64,000 nt of DNA from Psettodes erumei (GCA_016785225.1 JAFBJZ010000652.1:866001-930000), one strand, 5' to 3'. Shown: positions 23,781 through 44,799, counted from the first letter of the stretch. The notes: a model not told the origin generated them from the letters alone. Program-made: numbers and translations.

Positions 23781-25400
23781 GGTGAAGGAGGAGGAGGGGA
23801 CGGTGGGGCGAGAGCGAGCGGGCGGGCGGCAATGGCGGCGGGTTTGTGCTAGTGCATTTTTTCTTTTGCAGCCGCTTTGCCTGTCTCCTCGAAATAGAAA
23901 AGAGGTTACATTCCCATAATAATTTGAGTAATTAGTGAGATTATTATTATTATTATTAAAGCGTTGGAGAGGGAGCTCGGTGTGCTACATACGTACATCG
24001 AGGCCGGGGGAGGGGGAGAGGAAGCAGGAGTGTGTGTGTGTGTGTGCGCGTGTCCCAGATTACCAACAGCATGTGTGCGTTTGTACAGTGTGCTTCGCTT
24101 TTTTACCGCTCTGACAATCAATCAGTCGTCAGTTTCGACGTCTTTTCTTTCCGTCTCCGTCCGGCTGGCTGGCTGCAGCGTCTCCACCCCCGCGTCTCCG
24201 TCCGTCCGATCTAAAGGTGACGCGGCTCAGGTTCGCTCGGCTGGCATCGGCTCAGAATCGTTATCAAGCGTTTATTTAAGGATGCGGGGGTTTTGAGTTA
24301 CCCGCTGGGGCGCCGAGCAACCCGACACCCAGCTCTCAGCCGTAGACAACACAGCGTTTAAACGTTGTAAATGTGATTTACGGACGAGCGGCAACACGAT
24401 GCCGGCCGTGTAGATTAGCGAAACGTCTTTCTATATCTCCGGGCCTATTCACGGCGGCGTGACGCCAGTAAAAAGATGCGGCGGCCTCGAGCGCCGGCGT
24501 GACAACAATGGACGACGACGTCAGTTTCTGTTCAGGTCAATTTTGTTTGTTTTTTTCTTCACCTCAAACATAATAATCATTTGACAGATCAATATGTACT
24601 TTTTTTTTTCTGCCTCTTTCAGCCGGTCTTCCTCGGTTGTCATGGAGATCGCTCTGTCGTCATGTGACGCTACGTCTCCATGACAACTGAGATGAGACAA
24701 CGGAGTTGAAAGTTGGGCAACCTGGCTAGCTTGAGATCATATACGTGGCCATGCGGCGAACGCAAACAAACTGTGAGAATTATTTATAATCTGATCAGAT
24801 CTAATGATGGGCAGGTCATTAGAGGCGCTGACCGCCGGTATGAATATTTGAATGAATTTCCACCAGGTCGTCGAGCGGCATCGGGTGTCGTGCCGAGGGA
24901 GCGTGAAAAGACGGAGGTGCGTCAACGCCGGATGATCGCGAGCGCGTCAGTCATCGCCTGTAATGTCTGAGAGCGACGCCCCGGCTTTCCACCGCGTATT
25001 GATCTCGCCTGCGGCAAACAGCGGGCAAGGCAGCGGCCTGGTTTCCATGACCACCACCTCCGTCACCCGCGAGACCAGCCCGGCGGAGGCGATCCGATAT
25101 CGGGCCCGCACGGGAGGAGGTGATTTTACACCTGAGACGGTTAACTCGGTGTAATTTCCATCCTGGCGGGGAGAGACGGGCAGAAGAGCTCGCGACAAGC
25201 GAAGGAGGCGGAAAGAAAAGGAGCCTGGAAACTGGAGAGTGTGCTTGTGTTCTTTTTGTGCGTTGGCCGCTGAAGGACGTGTGCTTGTTCTGTCAGTCAG
25301 CAGACGCACACGCTGGGAGGTGTTTGTCTTTGTCGAAGCAGGACGGCCGGGGACAAAGTGGGGTCGGGGGTCGCTGGGGACGCGTGGGGACATTTGCGGA
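23780..25400. promoter_or_regulatory. CpG-rich block with YY1-like and RFX-like motifs
   Basis: CpG dinucleotides are dense through most of this block, unlike the flanks. AATGGCGGC at 23831-23839 matches the YY1 core found just after some transcription starts. It lies downstream of pcp4l1 and upstream of TRIM gene C, so it could be a promoter or enhancer. No first exon with a supported reading frame was found. Confidence 0.35.
24636..24687. promoter_or_regulatory. Inverted pair of RFX X-box-like motifs
   Basis: GTTGTCATGGAGA at 24636-24648 is repeated exactly in inverse at 24675-24687, with a 26-base spacer containing TGTGACGCTACGTC, a CRE-like word. The arm resembles the X-box GTTGCCATGGNAAC bound by RFX proteins, with a few mismatches. 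A fold-back hairpin is equally possible. Confidence 0.35.
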
Positions 25401-25668
25401 GGTTAATGTGGTGAAGGGAGGTTACAGTATTTTTTCGTCATGCTAGATTATAAATTCCAAATCTCCACCTTTTAAAAATCTTTTTTTCCCTCTTTCTCGC
25501 CCCTTCCTTCCTCGTCCTCTCATGCAAAAAGGCGTTTCATGACACTTTGCATAATATGACAATAAAACCTGAACTCCATCACCCCCCCCACTCACACACA
25601 CACATCTCTACCTTTTACTGTATTTCTGTACATATGCGGAAAGTAGGTTTTTTTGTTTGTTTGTTTTT

Positions 25669-25674
25669 TTTAAT
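25669..25674 (-). terminator. Candidate poly(A) signal ATTAAA for pcp4l1
   Basis: This is ATTAAA on the minus strand, about 43 bases past the pcp4l1 stop codon. It is the commonest variant signal; no AATAAA was seen between 25,440 and 25,716. Confidence 0.35.
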
Positions 25675-25716
25675 CTTTTTTTCACATTTCATTTTCTCTT
25701 GAATGAGTCAGTCACT

Positions 25717-34263
<8,547 letters not shown>

Positions 34264-34513
34264 GTTGTGCGCGGGGGGAGTTCTGCAGCAGAAGTGGACT
34301 TGGGTCTTCTCTCGCGTCTCCGCCTCGTCGGAACCGGAGCCAGGACCGGAGCAGGAGTGCTGCAGCAGTGCGTGTCCGCGTGCGTGGAGGAGTCCGAGCG
34401 ACCGAGCGCGGCGACGGGGACGGCAGAAGTGGAGTGATGCCCAGGGTCTCCTCCTGTAGAGATGAAGATGATGATGATGGGAGGAAGCTTTAGTGCCTGA
34501 AACGGCTGCACCA

Positions 34514-34578
<65 letters not shown>

Positions 34579-34600
34579 CTCCCCCCCTCTCTCTCTCTGT
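34264..34600 (-). promoter_or_regulatory. pcp4l1: 5' UTR and promoter region of pcp4l1 with (GA)n tract
   Basis: The region just upstream of the ATG is GC-rich to about 34,440. It is followed at 34,517-34,598 by CT repeats, which read as (GA)n on the transcribed strand. GA tracts near starts can act as nucleosome-depleted GAGA-type elements. No TATA box is evident and the exact start is unknown. Confidence 0.45.
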
Positions 34601-34752
34601 CTCGCCCACTCAGTCTCAACCAGTCACCAGGGAGCAGACTATTGGCCCAGTACAGAGATGTAGGCTAATAGGTACATAATAAGGAGAGTGAGCCCGGAGC
34701 ATTTAACTCTGCCTCTCACGGAGCTCTGTTAATTTACATGTACTTATTATAC

Positions 34753-34777
34753 ACAATAAGTATATTATACTTATTGT
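34753..34777. repeat. Perfect 10-bp inverted repeat
   Basis: ACAATAAGTA at 34753-34762 is mirrored by TACTTATTGT at 34768-34777 around a five-base AT loop, about 490 bases upstream of the pcp4l1 ATG. It could be a binding site for a dimeric factor or a small cruciform. Confidence 0.6.
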
Positions 34778-34779
34778 TA

Positions 34780-36088
34780 TGAGTCTCTGCTGCCACGTCA
34801 CGTCACAAACAGCAGTTTCACAGCAGCCTCCTCCCTCATACATCAAGTCGACACCTTCAGGTTTTTCTGAAAACATAATATGTTTTGTAAATTCAGCCCA
34901 AATTGTATGTGACTTCCTGTCACGACTTTCAGAATAAATCTCCCTTGTTGTATCATGAAAGCGTAAAACGATATTAGTTTTTTTTTTTTTAAAGCGGAAG
35001 TCAGAATGAAATCGAATTGACAAGCTACAGCTTTCGCGATTTTATTTTGAAGGGAACAAACACCGGCATCCGGTTTTGAGGTGGTTTCTCCGGCTGTGTC
35101 CACCGGGGGGCGCCGTTTCGTCACATATGACTCGTGGTCTGGGGTCTCGGGGCTGCTGTAAACCTTCTCCTGATGCAGATCATTAGACAATAATTAATTA
35201 CGTGAAGCCTGAAGACCTCTGTGCTCCTTACAGTCGATAACATCTCCGCCGCACCGTCATATGAAACGGGCCCGACGGACCTGAACCCGGCTCAGGGTTA
35301 AATTAAGAGTTCAGTTTAAGCTGCAGATGGATGAACAGATTACAGATGATAAACTGCACAGGGGTGGAAAATATACTTCCCACCACTTTGGAGACCTTCG
35401 CTGCCAAAACAAAACCAACCCATCTGTCTCACACATGCTGAGATCTTCCTTCCTCTGCACTTCCTGTTCCTGCAGTTCTGCTTACAGACACCAGGGGGCA
35501 ACGACCCCCCCCCCGGTCTGTGGGAAACAAGCAGGGCAGTGTGTATGTGTGTGGCGTGTTCATGAGGCCCCATGGTGTTTTTTTTAATCTCAAATAATCC
35601 GGAGAGAAGAGGAGGAACGACCTCCGCCGCTGCTGCAGAAGAAGAAGAAGAAGAAGAAGAAAGACCAACTGGGTTTATTTTGTTTGTGTTTATTTATTTC
35701 TAATGTGTTTTATTTTTATTTTTGTTTTTTTGTTTTTTTGTTTTTGTTTGTTTTTAATCTGTTCACAAAGTCATATTAGTCACTACTATGTTAGATCAGT
35801 TTTTCCCTCACTGCAATGGCAGTCAACTACACAAGAGCCCAAACCCAGCGTGCCCCCCCACCTGCACCGCCGCCTCACACAGGATCAGGAAATCATAATC
35901 AGATCCTTTTGGTCAAACACCCTGATTCCAAAATCAGGAGGAAAAAGGTGCAACAAACAAACGTAAGAACGTTTTGTTCAACGTGCAAATCTGAAGGGGG
36001 GATTTTACTTTCTTCTTTTTAGCTCCTCTGAAAACCGCCTGAGATAAACCCTCAGAAAATGTTTCTCTAAAACAGGAAGTGGCCAGTG

Positions 36089-36129
<41 letters not shown>

Positions 36130-38040
36130 ACAAAAGACCTCTTGAAATGACCAACTTTATAAACACATTTCAGTGCAACAGGCGGTTTAGACGGTGCATG
36201 TCGGCGGTTTTCAGAGACGCTTCAGTAAAGTTTCTCTGCGGCTCGGTTATATTTTCTCCCACAGAGGAATGATTGAGACTTTTATTTTGAAGGAGGGGTC
36301 GGGGGGTCGTCGCTCAGGTTTGTGCTCTCTTTAAAAACAAAACAAAAAAACACAACATCTCTAGTGCTATCTGTACAACATTCAACAACACATTTCTCTT
36401 GGGTTTTTTTTGTCCGTTTTTGTTTGTTGTTTTTTTTTGTGTAACCATAATGCCAAAACAATAATAATAATAATTATCATTATAAGAAGAGCATTTTTCC
36501 ATCTCAACGGCATCGAACAAACACCACACAAACTGAAATTAAAAATCTAATAATAAAGGCCTCAATACCAGATAGTACACGTCACCTTCGAGTGGTGCTA
36601 GAGAGAGACAGCTTACGGACGAGAGAGAGAGAGAGAGAGAGGTGGGTGGGTGGGGGTCCATGGAGGAAGAGCAAGCATGGGTGGGGCTGGGTGGGGTCAG
36701 GAACAGTAAAGAGCGAGGACAGGTGAATTAATGTGTTTTCTCGAGCTGATACACACTTTAGTGTCACGTCGGACATGTTTTGGCACCTCATGAGATTAAA
36801 TACAATATTCATTAGTCTTAGACTCGGGCTTTGGTTTACCAAGGGTTAGTATTAAGACCAAGAGCAGTTGAACCCTGCAGCTATAAGGATTTATTTCTTT
36901 TTTTTTTACTGGTTAGGTCGTCCTTTCTTTCAGGAGACGGCGATTGAGGCCTGGTGACCTTGTTTAAGGCCGAGCGGGGCCTGAACGCAGCGGGGGGGGG
37001 GCATGAAGACGAGGGTGATGAAGGAGAGGAAGAGGAGGACAGAGACAGAGAGGAAGAAGAGCGAGTGTGTCGATATAGGCTAAGTGCTTTTGGTGAGTTT
37101 GTACAAAATACACCAGGAAGTGCTGGAAACAGAAGGCACGGTGGCGTTGACAGTAGTTGTTCAGGAGACACCACTAAGGGACTTATCACTGCGAAACTCA
37201 TAAGGTGCTCTACAAAACAACAACAACGACAACAACAACAACAAAAAAATAAAAATGAATGCACATTAAGGTGTGGTTGCAATCAACGGTTAACCCCATC
37301 AAGAAGTGGAGGAACAAAGGTCTGCGACCGCTCGCGGGGGAATTACCACCTGACATTCAGCGTTTCTCCAGAAACACACGTTCAAGCCACAGGGGACGTC
37401 GTCATACATCAATAGATTGATTCTCTCTACATTTATTAACACTATTCACCTTGATTGTGAACTTTCTTTAACAACCAGTTCAGCGGTTGGGATGGTTCGA
37501 TCGATCGATCGATCGATTGACTTGATCGATGGGGTAAATCTAATGAAACCACAGCTTCACACGTTTAAAAAAAAAAAAAAAAAAAAAAAAAGCGGAAACG
37601 GAAAAAAAACAAAATGTTTGGTCTATCCATTAAAGTCAGAAATGAAAACAACTACTTTGGGAACTCAAACCTTGCACAGTGCTCTGTATAGACATTCCAA
37701 CTAGTCTTAGCTCACAAACATTATAATCAATATGACCTATATTGATAACCTTTTTCTGTAAGCATCTCCAAATGAAAATAAACACAAGTCTGTCTGTTTT
37801 GTTTTGTTTTTTTTGTCTCGTCTTTACAAAAGCTACACATATTCTACTGGGATGTCTATGCATTTGTTAGTGTTTTAATAATTACTCCTACCATTGTCTT
37901 TTCTTTTCTTATAAAAAAAAAGAAGAAGAGGAAGAGAAGAAGAAGAAGAAGAAGAAGAAGAAGAAGAAGAAGAAGAAGAGAGGGAATCTACTCATCTAAA
38001 AGACGCCATACCCCAGAGTCGGTTTGGGCGGGGAAACTCA
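34780..38040. other. Intergenic stretch between pcp4l1 and znf219
   Basis: I found no coding exon. The stretch holds AT-rich DNA, a CA tract at about 36,091-36,121, five GATC units at about 37,498-37,518, a long poly-A at 37,568-37,590 and a GAA tract. The right part may be distal 3' UTR of znf219. Confidence 0.5.
37921..37980. repeat. (GAA)n microsatellite
   Basis: About 18 GAA units with two interruptions near the left end, in or beyond the znf219 3' UTR. Confidence 0.95.
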
Positions 38041-38308
38041 TTCTCTACCTTTTATTTTCGCTCCTATGGAGGAAAGAATGATTCTTTTCTTTTCTTGTCT
38101 TTTTGTTGTTTTTTTTTCTCGCGACACTGTTGCTACGTCTCTTTAAAACCACGTGATTGTGTTGATTTTGGGGGGGGGGGGGGGACACACACAGACTCTG
38201 TGGTTCGTTCTCTTTCAACGCGCCTGCGATGACCTTGAGTTGCCGTGGCAACCCCCAGCCCGCATCCAGCTCCATTGTAAACACTGAATTTTAACACCCC
38301 CCCCGCCT

Positions 38309-38314
38309 TTTATT
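38309..38314 (-). terminator. znf219: Candidate poly(A) signal AATAAA for znf219
   Basis: Minus-strand AATAAA about 960 bases past the znf219 stop. A further copy lies at 38,051-38,056. Which one is used cannot be told. Confidence 0.35.
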
Positions 38315-39272
38315 CTGATCGCGGAGCCTTCCGACCTCTTCCATTGCATTATAACGTCACGTGTATCATCTACTTTGTTTTTTTTGTTTGTTTGTTTGTT
38401 TGTTTTCTAGCAGCAAACGGCTGCGACGCGGCGTTTCTTTTACAACTCGACTATTCACAACACCCTAGAACCACTTTCAACAAATATACTGTACTTAAAT
38501 TGTTTGTTTTGTTGTTGTTGTTTTTTTTAACGTATATTCAGATAAAATGAACGACCCGTCGGAGCCTCGGCGGTCGGGAACGCCGGCGGCTCCCTGGATG
38601 ACGTACAGTACGTGAACAGGCACTAACTGAAAAAAAAAAAATCTGATTTCTTAACTTTCTCTTTAGGACAATTCGTCTAGAAACACGTCTCAGACGGACA
38701 GGGCAGTGATGAGAGAACCTCACGCCTTAAATTAACACCCGGCCCGGGTTCACAGCTTTAAAACCTTTCTGGACTCCGTGTCGGTTCTGGCCCGGGGGGG
38801 ACGTGAAGCAAACGTCCAAGTGTTCTGCGGTCCGGTCGGGATCCGGCTCGGTCGCCGCGCTCCGCTAATGGTGGAGGAGGAGGAGGATGCATCTCCGCCC
38901 GAGCTCGTCCTGAAAAGCAGCCGTCTTGGAGTGACGCTCAAAAAAAAAAAAGAAAAGAAATTTAGAAAAAGCGGCCGATAAAATCCCGATCAGTCGCATC
39001 CATGCTCTTGTTTTTTTTCTACAGGATGTTTGCTGTATTTTTTGGGGGGGGGACACAGTCAGAGCTGAAGTCGACTGCAGCTGTGATTTTCTCTCCATCC
39101 TTTTCAAAACCTTCTGAAATATTCATTTTTACTCGTGTGTTTCTAGAAATGAAAGTACGAAGGGGTAAATCTTCATTTCAACTCAAAACCCTTTTCTTAG
39201 CTCCCCCCCGCTTTCTTCACTTCTGCGGAAACGTTGGCGAACACGGCGTCACCCGGAACGGTGCGAGCGGGC

Positions 39273-42200
39273 TCAGATGCTTTCCTCCTCTCCCATCATG
39301 AGGTTGGAGCTCAGGGCCGGGGAGAGAGCGAGGGACATCCTCAGGTCCTGGTCCTGGGAGTCCTCCACGCTGCTGTCCTCCAGATTCTCCTCCAGCTCCT
39401 CCTCTTGGTCCTCTTCCTCCCCCTCCAACTTCTCCTTTAGGGCGTCTCTCACAGCCTTGGACATGGAGGCCCTGCTGGAGTCTGGGTGGTCCACGATGCG
39501 ATCCAGATGTTCTGCTTTATCCTTGGAGACGCCGTTGAGGGTCTGGGCCTGGGTTACCGACCAATCCCCCAGCGGCGCCTGGGACTCGGCCTCGCTCACG
39601 TGCCTCCATATCCCCAAGGAATCGAGCTCGGGGTGACCCGCTCGGGCCCTGGCGGCCTTGGGGTGTCCGTCCTCGTCGAAGGCGGCGGAGGAGGCTCTTT
39701 TGCGCCTGGACTTGCTGGTGTGGTTGACCTGGAGGTGCATGGCCATCAGCTCGGCCGAGGACGTACGGAAAGGGCAGAACAAACACTGGCTCAGTTTGAC
39801 CCCCGACGAACCGTCGCCGCCGTCTTCTTCCATCCCCCCGAGCCCGGGCGAGGGACGGCGGGACAGATCCAAAGGTTCGAACCCTCCCTCTTGAGTCGAA
39901 GGCCCTTCCTTGTCACCCGACGGCTGGACCATCCGGCTCGTCGTCAGGGGCTTACGCCGGGACACTTTTGGGGCCTTCGTTGGGGGAGACTCCCTTATCC
40001 AGCCTCCTTCCATTCCACCTTGGTAAAGCGCTCCCATCACCCCAGACAGGTACCTGTACTGGGTCTCCAAGTCCACATCCCTCAGGGCCGCCAAGGCCTT
40101 CCGATGCTCCCGCTGGTCCGGGAGCCCCAGAAGCCAGGACTGTTGGCCCGGCCGAGGGGGGGGTCCGTCCGCCGGGCCTCGGCTGCCGGTCGGGCCGTGG
40201 TTGGTTTGGGATCGGCGCTGCTTGACGAGCCCGGAGGAGGCTCCGGAGGCCAGGCTGTTGATGGTGGAGGTGAGACCTGCGGAGGAGGAAGAGGAGGAGG
40301 AGGAGGAGGAGGAGGAGGAGTTGGAGGAGGAGGACACGGTGTTGCGCTGCTCCCTGTGGTGCCGCTGCAGGTGGTACTTCAGCGAGCCCGACTGGGTGCC
40401 GGCGTAGTCGCAGTGGGGACATTTGTAGGGCCGCTCGCCTGGAGAAAGAGAAACTGGGTTTGAAAAAGTACGACACCGTCCAGCAAACGTGACGGGAAAG
40501 AGAAACACATCCAAAAATGTCAAATAAGTCAGACGTGTTATAAGTATATGCGGCAGTGATATTTGAGGAGCTACGTTAGCATTGCAGTTACACATTTCAA
40601 AGGGAGATGGCAGTATTCCATCAGCGATTAAAAATGACACTGCTGGGAAAGATGAAGAGGAGGAGGAGGAGGAGGAGGATGGGGCATCACGCCGGAGGCA
40701 CGTCGACAACAGGATATGCATTATATTTGAAAGGCGTACATGATCTTATTGACGGGAACAAAAAGAAAAACACACGCAGGCGACTTGATTTCGCTCCTGA
40801 CGCAAACTATCACGATGGTGGATAAAAGTCTCGGGGTGGGGGGGTTAAAGAAATCCTCGAGGGGACAGTAGCATCAAGAGAGCGTTATTATAATTTCGAG
40901 GCCTTGGCTTAAATTACCGGCCATGTGGTAATCACTGGACGGCAAAGCGACGCAGCCGTGCGTGAGAAGAGGAGCTGCATGAATAATACAGCTGTGATGT
41001 GACGGCTCCTGTCAGCTGCAGATACAGCAACGCAAAAAACAAGATTTCATCCGACGCCTTCCGGACGCTGCCGTGCTGGAACGACTCCGGTTGCTGGAGA
41101 TTGGTGGCATCTCCAAAAAAAAAAAAAAAAAAAAAAGAGGACGGGGCTCTTGGTTTTTGATCAAATACATATCAAGCGAAGGCAAATAATAAAAAAACGA
41201 CAATGACTCACGCTGATAAAGTCTTCTGAGCGTGGATCGTTAATTAGGCGTGTGAGCGAGTTCCCGTTTCTTCATTAAAGGCGCCAGAAATTCAGTCAAC
41301 GCCGAGTTATTTTTTTAAAATCTTGGAAAAGCTTGTGAGAGTCTGTGCGGAAGTGTCTGTTCGGCCGCCCGGCATCTCTGCCGTACAGTGAGTGGGAATT
41401 AGAAACAATCCGGGGGAAATTTAATTAGAACAATTACAGGTCGGCTCGCTTCAAAAAGAACCTGGTCAGGGGATGTGAATCTCAGAGAGACTGGAGGCAC
41501 AAAAATAAAAAGTGATCATGGAGAAATCTGCGAGCACAGACTTCACGGTTACATAACAACCTGAAATATACGAATGTGCATGATCTAAAAAGAAACACCC
41601 CACTAATGAAGTAATAAAAAAGTAATAGAGGAAAAGATTAAAATGGCTTTTCATGGGGGAGAGGTTACACTGGGCTTTTACCAGTTTTATCCCCTGAAGA
41701 CGCTGGATTTTTTTCCCCCCTCCCCTTAAAGACTACTGCTAATATGCCCTCGAGCAAGGCACTTAAGCGGGAGTTGCTCCAGTGGAGCAGCTCGGTCGCC
41801 TGCAGCAGAGGGCTATGATTAGCACCGGCCCGCTCTCTGGGGTGAGGTGGAAAAAAAATCAAAGAAAACCTTTCCAGGGATTTATAAAGGTTAAAACAAG
41901 GGGTGCGCTTGGTTTATCACGCAGCGGCCTCTCACCTGTGTGAACCCTCAGGTGCACTTTGAGGTGGTGCGAGGAGCGGAAGGCTTTGCCGCAGTAGGGG
42001 CAGTCCTTGATCCCTCGGCCGCGCACTCGCTCCCTGATGGGGACCGAAGGTATGGAGGCGACCGCCGTCAAGCCATTTTCCCCTGCAGGTGGAGGAGAAA
42101 AGGTGGAGTTTTTAATAGAAAGATTTGGGCTGCTGTGAACAAACAAGCGCAGCTCTGAAGAGAGGATGGAGAAGAAGGCGGCTGTACCTTTGAAGCTGGA

Positions 42201-44553
42201 GATGACCGGGTGAAACCCCGGAGCGGCTCCTGGTGGTTGCGACCCACCGCTGTGAACTTTCGGCTCCTGTCTGGCTTCGCCCGCTTGCTGGGCTCCACCG
42301 CTGTGTAGCTGAGACTCCTGCCTCGCTTCGCCTCCGCCACCGCCTCCTCTTCCCGTCCCAGCTCCTCTACGGCCACCGCTTCCCTCCTCCTCGCCGCCGC
42401 CGCCGCCCGCCTCCTCCTTTCTGGGGCCTCTGAGTGTGAACGCGAGCGTGAACCACCACTTGCTGCAAGCTGCGGAACAGCTTCCCGCAGTCGGGGCATT
42501 CCCACGGGCCTCCCGCTCCTCCGGACTCCTCCCTGGGATCCAGGCCTCCGAGGTAGGCTCGGACTTGGTCGGCCTCGGCGATGGCGGAGCTGCGTCCGGG
42601 GCCTCGCTGGCCCAGGTTCTGGCCTCGCTGCTGAGGCCTGTGCTGCTGCTGCTGCTGCTGCTGAGCGACGGCCAGGCTGCGAGCCACCAGCTGCCACCAC
42701 GTCGCCTGCTCTCCTCCCTCAGATACCAGCACCGTGGCGTCGCCTGCTCCTCGAGCGGCTCCCCCTCCCCCTCGGCCTCCAATCCCGCCGCCGTTTCCCA
42801 TCTCCGCAACCTGAGCCACGGCTTGAAGTCTCTCCATGCAGCTGGCCCCGCTGCCGTCGCTGGGCAGCCCCAGGTAGCCCAGGATGGCAGACTTGCTGGA
42901 GCCCATCCCTATTCTGCCTCCTGGGTCCCGCTCGGACCTTCCCTGTCCGCCCCTGCCGCCTCCTTGCTGGGCCAGGAGGAGGCTGGAGTAGAGCGCGTTC
43001 AGAGACTGAGTGCTGGCGGGGCCTTTGGCCTGCTGCTCGGCCCCTCCCGGTCCCCCGAGAGCTCCCAGCCCGGCTTTCAGCCCGAGCTTGTTGAGATGCA
43101 CTTTCATGTGGTTTTTGAGGAACCAGGGCTCCTTGAAGCCGCGGCCGCACACCTGGCACTTGTGGTCCAAGGAGTCCTTGTGCTTTCGCATGTGTCCCTT
43201 GAGGAACCACGACTGGGTAAACCGCTGGCCGCAAGTATCGCAGCGGAACGCCGGCAGCGCGGAGGACGCGGCGGCCGACGCCGCCTGCGGGGCGGCCGGG
43301 GCCGGGGCCGGGGTGTGGGTCGGCGTGGGCACGGGGGTGTCGGGGGTGGCGATGATGGGCCTGGAGGCGAAGGCCGGCGGCAGCGCGGGCGCCTCGGGGG
43401 AGGGGTGGCACTCCTGCAGGTGAGATGCCAGGCTCTCCTCCTGGCTGGCCGAGAAGGGACACAGCGTGCATTTGTACGGGTTGTGGAGAATGCGGACGTG
43501 GCGCGCCAGCTCCGACGCCGTGCGGAACTTCCCTTTGCAGGCGTGGCAGCGGAAAGCCGGCGCCGCGGGAGTAGACGCTCCCTCCCCGGCGGTGGAAGAA
43601 TAGGGAGAGGTCACGGAGACGGGGTCCTCGGTGAGCGGAGGGGTCAACGGCGTGCTGTCGTCCAGTAAAAAGCCTGGGTTGTGGTCCAGGCCTTCATCTA
43701 GACCTTTGACCTCGCCGTCGACGTCCTCCTCCTCCTCCTCCTCTTCCTCCTCCTCCTCCTCCTCCTCCGTCAGATGCTGGATGAGAGTCCCCGGCAGTAA
43801 ACGCTGGTTAGTGTGACTCCGGTGATTCTGGATTATGTCATTGTGGTTCTGCTGGACCTTGAGGTGTTGCTTTAGGGGCGCTGAGGGGAGTCCGGTCCGA
43901 TAGAGGGCTGAGGCCCTGCGGTCTCGGTCCAGACTGTGGGCCCGGGCGTGAAGGGACAAAATGCTTTGGAAGCGGAATCTCTTCCCACACACGTGACAGG
44001 GGAACCGGAGGGCGGGCCCCGACGAGGCCCCTCCCACCCCAGGTAAGGCCCGGGTGACGGAGTCCTTCTGGAACAGCTGGAGGTCCAGCTCGTCGCTGCA
44101 GTTTGCACCCTGCCCCGAAGAGAGCGCCAGCTCCAGGGCTCCGAACCCCAGGAGCGGCGCCGACGGCGTCGCGGGGGGGGAGGTGTCCAAACAGGGGCTG
44201 CGCCCGGCTTCCTGCCCCGCTCCTCCTGGAAACAGAGCCACCGCCGGGGTCGGGGACGGGGGGACTCCGTCCAGCCCTTCCTCGTCATCCTCCTCGTCGG
44301 CGTCGCGGCGATTGTCGTCGTCGTGGTGGTGGTGGAGAAGCGGGAAGGGAGAGAGGGGGAAGTAGGGCGCGGTGTCCGGGCTCCGGGGCGACGGCCGGGG
44401 GCTGTGAACGGGCAGCGCGAGGGGGCTGTCGGGCAGAGAGAGCCGGGTGCGGGGAGACGACGCCTGGGGGCTGTGGTCCAGGGACGGCAGCGTCGGGGGA
44501 GACCGGGGCTGCTCACAAGACAGAGACAGCACACACTCGGGCGGAGAATCCAT
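39273..44553 (-). CDS. znf219: C2H2 zinc finger protein 219 (ZNF219/ZNF536 family), with frame break in exon
   Basis: Coding exons are 44553-42188, 42082-41936 (147 bp) and 40438-39273, with phase-1 GT-AG joins. Nine C2H2 fingers lie at about 184-206, 334-357, 360-383, 436-458, 464-486, 685-706, 814-836, 842-866 and 1056-1077. Fingers 4-5 ([28 protein letters not shown]) and 7-8 ([33 protein letters not shown]) are near-identical to human ZNF219. PLDLS before finger 9 is a CtBP-type co-repressor motif. Acidic (263-276), Gln, Gly and Ser tracts lie between. The family comprises nuclear DNA-binding repressors. At about 42,401-42,411 a GGC-type tract has one extra base: the frame of fingers 1-6 stops at 42,367 while the frame leading to fingers 7-9 is open. 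Removing one base gives 1,225 residues. MDSPPEC at 44553 has a good Kozak context and aligns with the ZNF536 N-terminus. The length and a [10 protein letters not shown] block recall ZNF536, so the symbol is likely, not certain. Confidence 0.88.
41745..41835. repeat. Fragment of a common teleost interspersed repeat
   Basis: CCCTCGAGCAAGGCACTTAA followed by TTGCTCCAGTGGAGCAGC matches wording of a widespread fish repeat. It lies in the znf219 intron between its 147-bp and last exons. The rest of that intron (40,439-41,935) shows no exon. Confidence 0.45.
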
Positions 44554-44799
44554 CCTCTGTCGACACGAGACCGAGAGAGAGAGAGAAACGCAGACGGTGA
44601 GCGGCGCCGCCACAACTCCGGGAAAAGGTTAAATTAGCATGTTGTGCATAATTAGCTTCAGCTGCAACGCCACCTTGACCAGATCCGGGAAACTAACAGC
44701 CAAATAAACAGACACCATCAAACTCTATTAGCTGACCATTAGCCTATCAGGCCCGTGTCTCTGTGTGTGTGTGTGTGTGTGTGTGTAGGCATGCATTAC

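Noticed and set aside
24947..25446. Overlapping frames in the CpG-rich block
   Set aside because: GC-rich DNA has few stops by chance; the peptides are Arg/Pro-rich with no recognisable motif, and no splice sites match.
42188..42430. Short intron in znf219 instead of a frameshift
   Set aside because: No convincing donor-acceptor pair exists near the GGC tract, and a single-base change restores an uninterrupted Gly-rich frame with exact codon arithmetic.
42719..43471. Other long frames overlapping the znf219 exon on both strands
   Set aside because: They are shadows of the GC-rich znf219 coding exon; zinc-finger motifs lie only in the annotated frames.
44554..44613. znf219 start at 44,613 (MAAPLTVC)
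   Set aside because: This part lies upstream of a good acceptor (TGTCGACAG) in a CT-rich intron end; MDSPPEC at 44,553 has better context and family similarity.
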